DNA from: an uncultured Methylococcaceae bacterium
GTDB taxonomy: Bacteria; Pseudomonadota; Gammaproteobacteria; Methylococcales; Methylomonadaceae
NCBI GenBank assembly: GCA_903939355.1
Contig: CAJAHC010000268.1
Span: forward strand, 1 to 8,741
Direction: 5' to 3'
Length of the DNA: 8,741 nucleotides
The notes under the pieces were generated by a model that worked only from the letters and a program-made list of their open reading frames with translations, ran no database searches and had not been told where the DNA came from. Below, in pieces: positions 7,465 through 8,741 of the stretch. A program made the position numbers and the translations under genes. How positions within the stretch are numbered: the stretch's first letter is position 1; every line of letters starts with the position of its first letter.

Positions 7465-8187
7465 TTAAATAACTTCGAAGTGACTTAGATAGTTATTTTT
7501 CCTGGCGAGATAGTCATCGACAAATGCCTGCATCGGCTCACCTTCATAATGACTTGGCACACTAATCGCTAATTTTTTAAAGCCTGTGCCGACCACATTT
7601 CCGTCTGCTTTTATCTGAAAGTGTAAAAAAGCCGAAGCACGTTTACCATTGACTTGTATTTTCGGCTTCAGCATTTCTACAGACGCCTGTTTAAAATCAA
7701 GATGGTCAAATGACAGGGTCATGCTTTCATAAATGACCAGTGGTCGGCTGAGGTTAAACATAACATTTTCCTGAGCTAATAACGGTACCAGCACATAAGG
7801 AAAATTTTGTCCTGAAAAAGCAACATAATCACGAATAAAGCTTTCAATCAAAACGGGATTACGACTAATGTCACCTGAACGTTCGATCTGCAAATAGGTT
7901 TTTCCCTGATGGTCGTTCACATCAATATGTTCGGCGTCAATGTCCGGAAACTTCAATAATACGTCATGTCCGACCATGCCAGCAAAGACAAAGTGCATAT
8001 TTTGACTAAGGCCGTATTTCTCCAATGCCATTGAAAACAATAAATCGCCTGGTACGCAAAAACGTTTAGCGTCAACATCATGTAACGGGTTGAAATCATG
8101 TGCTACTTCTTTGGCAAACATACTAGCTTGTTCAGCGATAATACTGATGCTGCCCTCATGAATACTATAAAAATCTTTTAAAAACAT
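7465..8187 (-). CDS. DUF3581 family protein with hotdog/MaoC-like motif
   Basis: An intact 240-residue cytoplasmic protein of the DUF3581 family (mainly gammaproteobacteria; function unknown to me). It has no signal peptide or membrane segment. The conserved N-terminal block is at about 20-50: QASMFAKEVAHDFNPLHDVD, then AKRFCVPGDLLFSMAL. The D31-F-N-P-L-H36 element and the following Gly resemble the hydratase motif of MaoC-like hotdog enzymes, which act on acyl thioesters. The second half (about 145-210, with NGKRASAFLHFQIKADG at 180-196) has hotdog-like long strands, so the whole could be a double hotdog. That fold is my inference. The ATG at 8187 gives the family-like start MFLKDFYS; a TTG at 8202 would add five residues. 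No clear RBS is seen. It stands alone, convergent with the TPM relic. Confidence 0.85.
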   Translation of the reverse strand: MFLKDFYSIHEGSISIIAEQASMFAKEVAHDFNPLHDVDAKRFCVPGDLLFSMALEKYGLSQNMHFVFAGMVGHDVLLKFPDIDAEHIDVNDHQGKTYLQIERSGDISRNPVLIESFIRDYVAFSGQNFPYVLVPLLAQENVMFNLSRPLVIYESMTLSFDHLDFKQASVEMLKPKIQVNGKRASAFLHFQIKADGNVVGTGFKKLAISVPSHYEGEPMQAFVDDYLARKNNYLSHFEVI

Positions 8188-8432
8188 AGTGTTATTTGCC
8201 AATGCTAGTGCAAAAAATAATGCGGTGTCAGAAAATGGGTATATGCAGTTTTATCAATCCGTTCCGCAGATAATCTGTAATTAGGGTCATCATAACCTCT
8301 TAATTAAATTCAAACAATTCTACTGCTTATAAATTCGGGGTCATTGAAAAGAAGTGATCGACTGGTATGATGAGAGTTAATTAATATCCAACAGCAGATG
8401 TTCAAAACTTAATTGAAAGAATAAAATGTTTT
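8188..8432. other. Intergenic region between DUF3581 gene and insertion sequence
   Basis: About 245 bases of AT-rich DNA with stops in all frames and no recognised gene. It should hold the promoter of the minus-strand DUF3581 gene, but I could not pick a convincing -35/-10 pair. Two related short strings, AATTAGGGTCAT (8279-8290) and AATTCGGGGTCAT (8332-8344), point the same way. They are too short to name as a repeat. Confidence 0.4.
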
Positions 8433-8741
8433 GAGACCTTTGCGCGATGGACCTTTATTAGCCCAACAATAGCTCAAAGGTAATTTTTTTAGCCCTTTTT
8501 ACAAAAATCAGCGCTAAATCCAGTTCATTTAATACTGATTAACGGGTTTTTACCCATCGATTCCCTTTTTTAGGCGTACTGCCCCTGCCTAATCGATAAC
8601 CCTCGCTTAATATTATGAGCAACACACATCAACTCTACGCCGGTGCGATTACGTCCTAAGCCAAGATAACGGGCTTTTCCCATGGCGTAATGTAGTTTAA
8701 GTACACCAAATACGCGTTCGACAGTACTGCGAACTCCAGCA
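8433..8741 (-). mobile_element. 3' end of an IS5-family insertion sequence (cut by window edge)
   Basis: The element enters from the right edge and its transposase runs on the minus strand. Beyond the transposase stop there are about 137 non-coding bases, including a small perfect palindrome GGGTTTTTACCC (8544-8555). The likely terminal inverted repeat starts GAGACCTTTGCGCGATGG at 8433, where the base composition also changes. The tip is chosen because it resembles ends of IS5-type elements. The other end and the target duplication are outside the window or unverifiable, so the exact boundary is tentative. Confidence 0.55.
8570..8741 (-). CDS. IS5-family DDE transposase, C-terminal fragment
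   Basis: The last 56 residues of a transposase, ending at TAA (8570-8572 on the minus strand); the start lies beyond the right edge. The visible chain begins AGVRSTVERVFGVLK and continues LHYAMGKARYLGLGRNRTG, then VELMCVAHNIKRGLSI. The spacing R-x3-E-x6-K in RSTVERVFGVLK matches the IS5/IS4-type signature around the catalytic Glu of the DDE triad. The tail GKARYLGLxRNRT with CVAHNIKRG is typical of the IS5 group. Nothing in the visible part is broken, so the copy may be intact outside the window. Confidence 0.85.
   Translation of the reverse strand, partial: AGVRSTVERVFGVLKLHYAMGKARYLGLGRNRTGVELMCVAHNIKRGLSIRQGQYA

Noticed and set aside
8279..8344. Two GGGTCAT-containing strings as a repeat family or REP element
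   Set aside because: Only about 12 bases each, imperfect, and no hairpin structure around them.

Overview
The window looks like part of the chromosome of a gammaproteobacterium with AT-leaning DNA. A Methylococcales-type methanotroph is my best guess. The guess rests on a DUF3581 gene (a mainly gammaproteobacterial family), an unusually large di-haem peroxidase of the MauG/SACCP type next to a secreted partner, a TIGR02001 outer-membrane protein and a TPM-domain remnant. It is an inference, not a determination.

Layout from left to right. Positions 3-1115 hold the 3' end of a gene for a secreted or surface protein of unknown function. Sixteen bases later comes a large di-haem c-type cytochrome peroxidase (1132-3606), followed by a small TIGR02001 (Gcw_chp) outer-membrane protein (3660-4400). 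All three point the same way and all appear to be exported, so they may form one envelope or redox unit.

The next block (4469-7011) is a compact operon: an ECF sigma factor, a zf-HC2 anti-sigma factor with one membrane segment, and a lipoprotein subtilisin-like (S8) protease. The gaps are 4 and 7 bases. The periplasmic end of the anti-sigma factor looks like a subtilisin propeptide (inhibitor I9-like) fold, and the protease has a comparable N-terminal domain. This suggests a self-contained envelope signalling module in which the protease and the anti-sigma factor interact directly. The protease appears to lack the usual oxyanion-hole Asn.

From about 7076 to 7420 lies a decayed TPM-domain gene with two in-frame stops and one frameshift. 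Convergent to it, on the minus strand, is an intact DUF3581 gene (7465-8187) whose sequence carries a hotdog/MaoC-like DFNPLH motif. The right edge (about 8433-8741) is the 3' end of an IS5-family insertion sequence whose transposase runs off the window on the minus strand.

No RNA genes or CRISPR arrays were seen, and no convincing intrinsic terminators.
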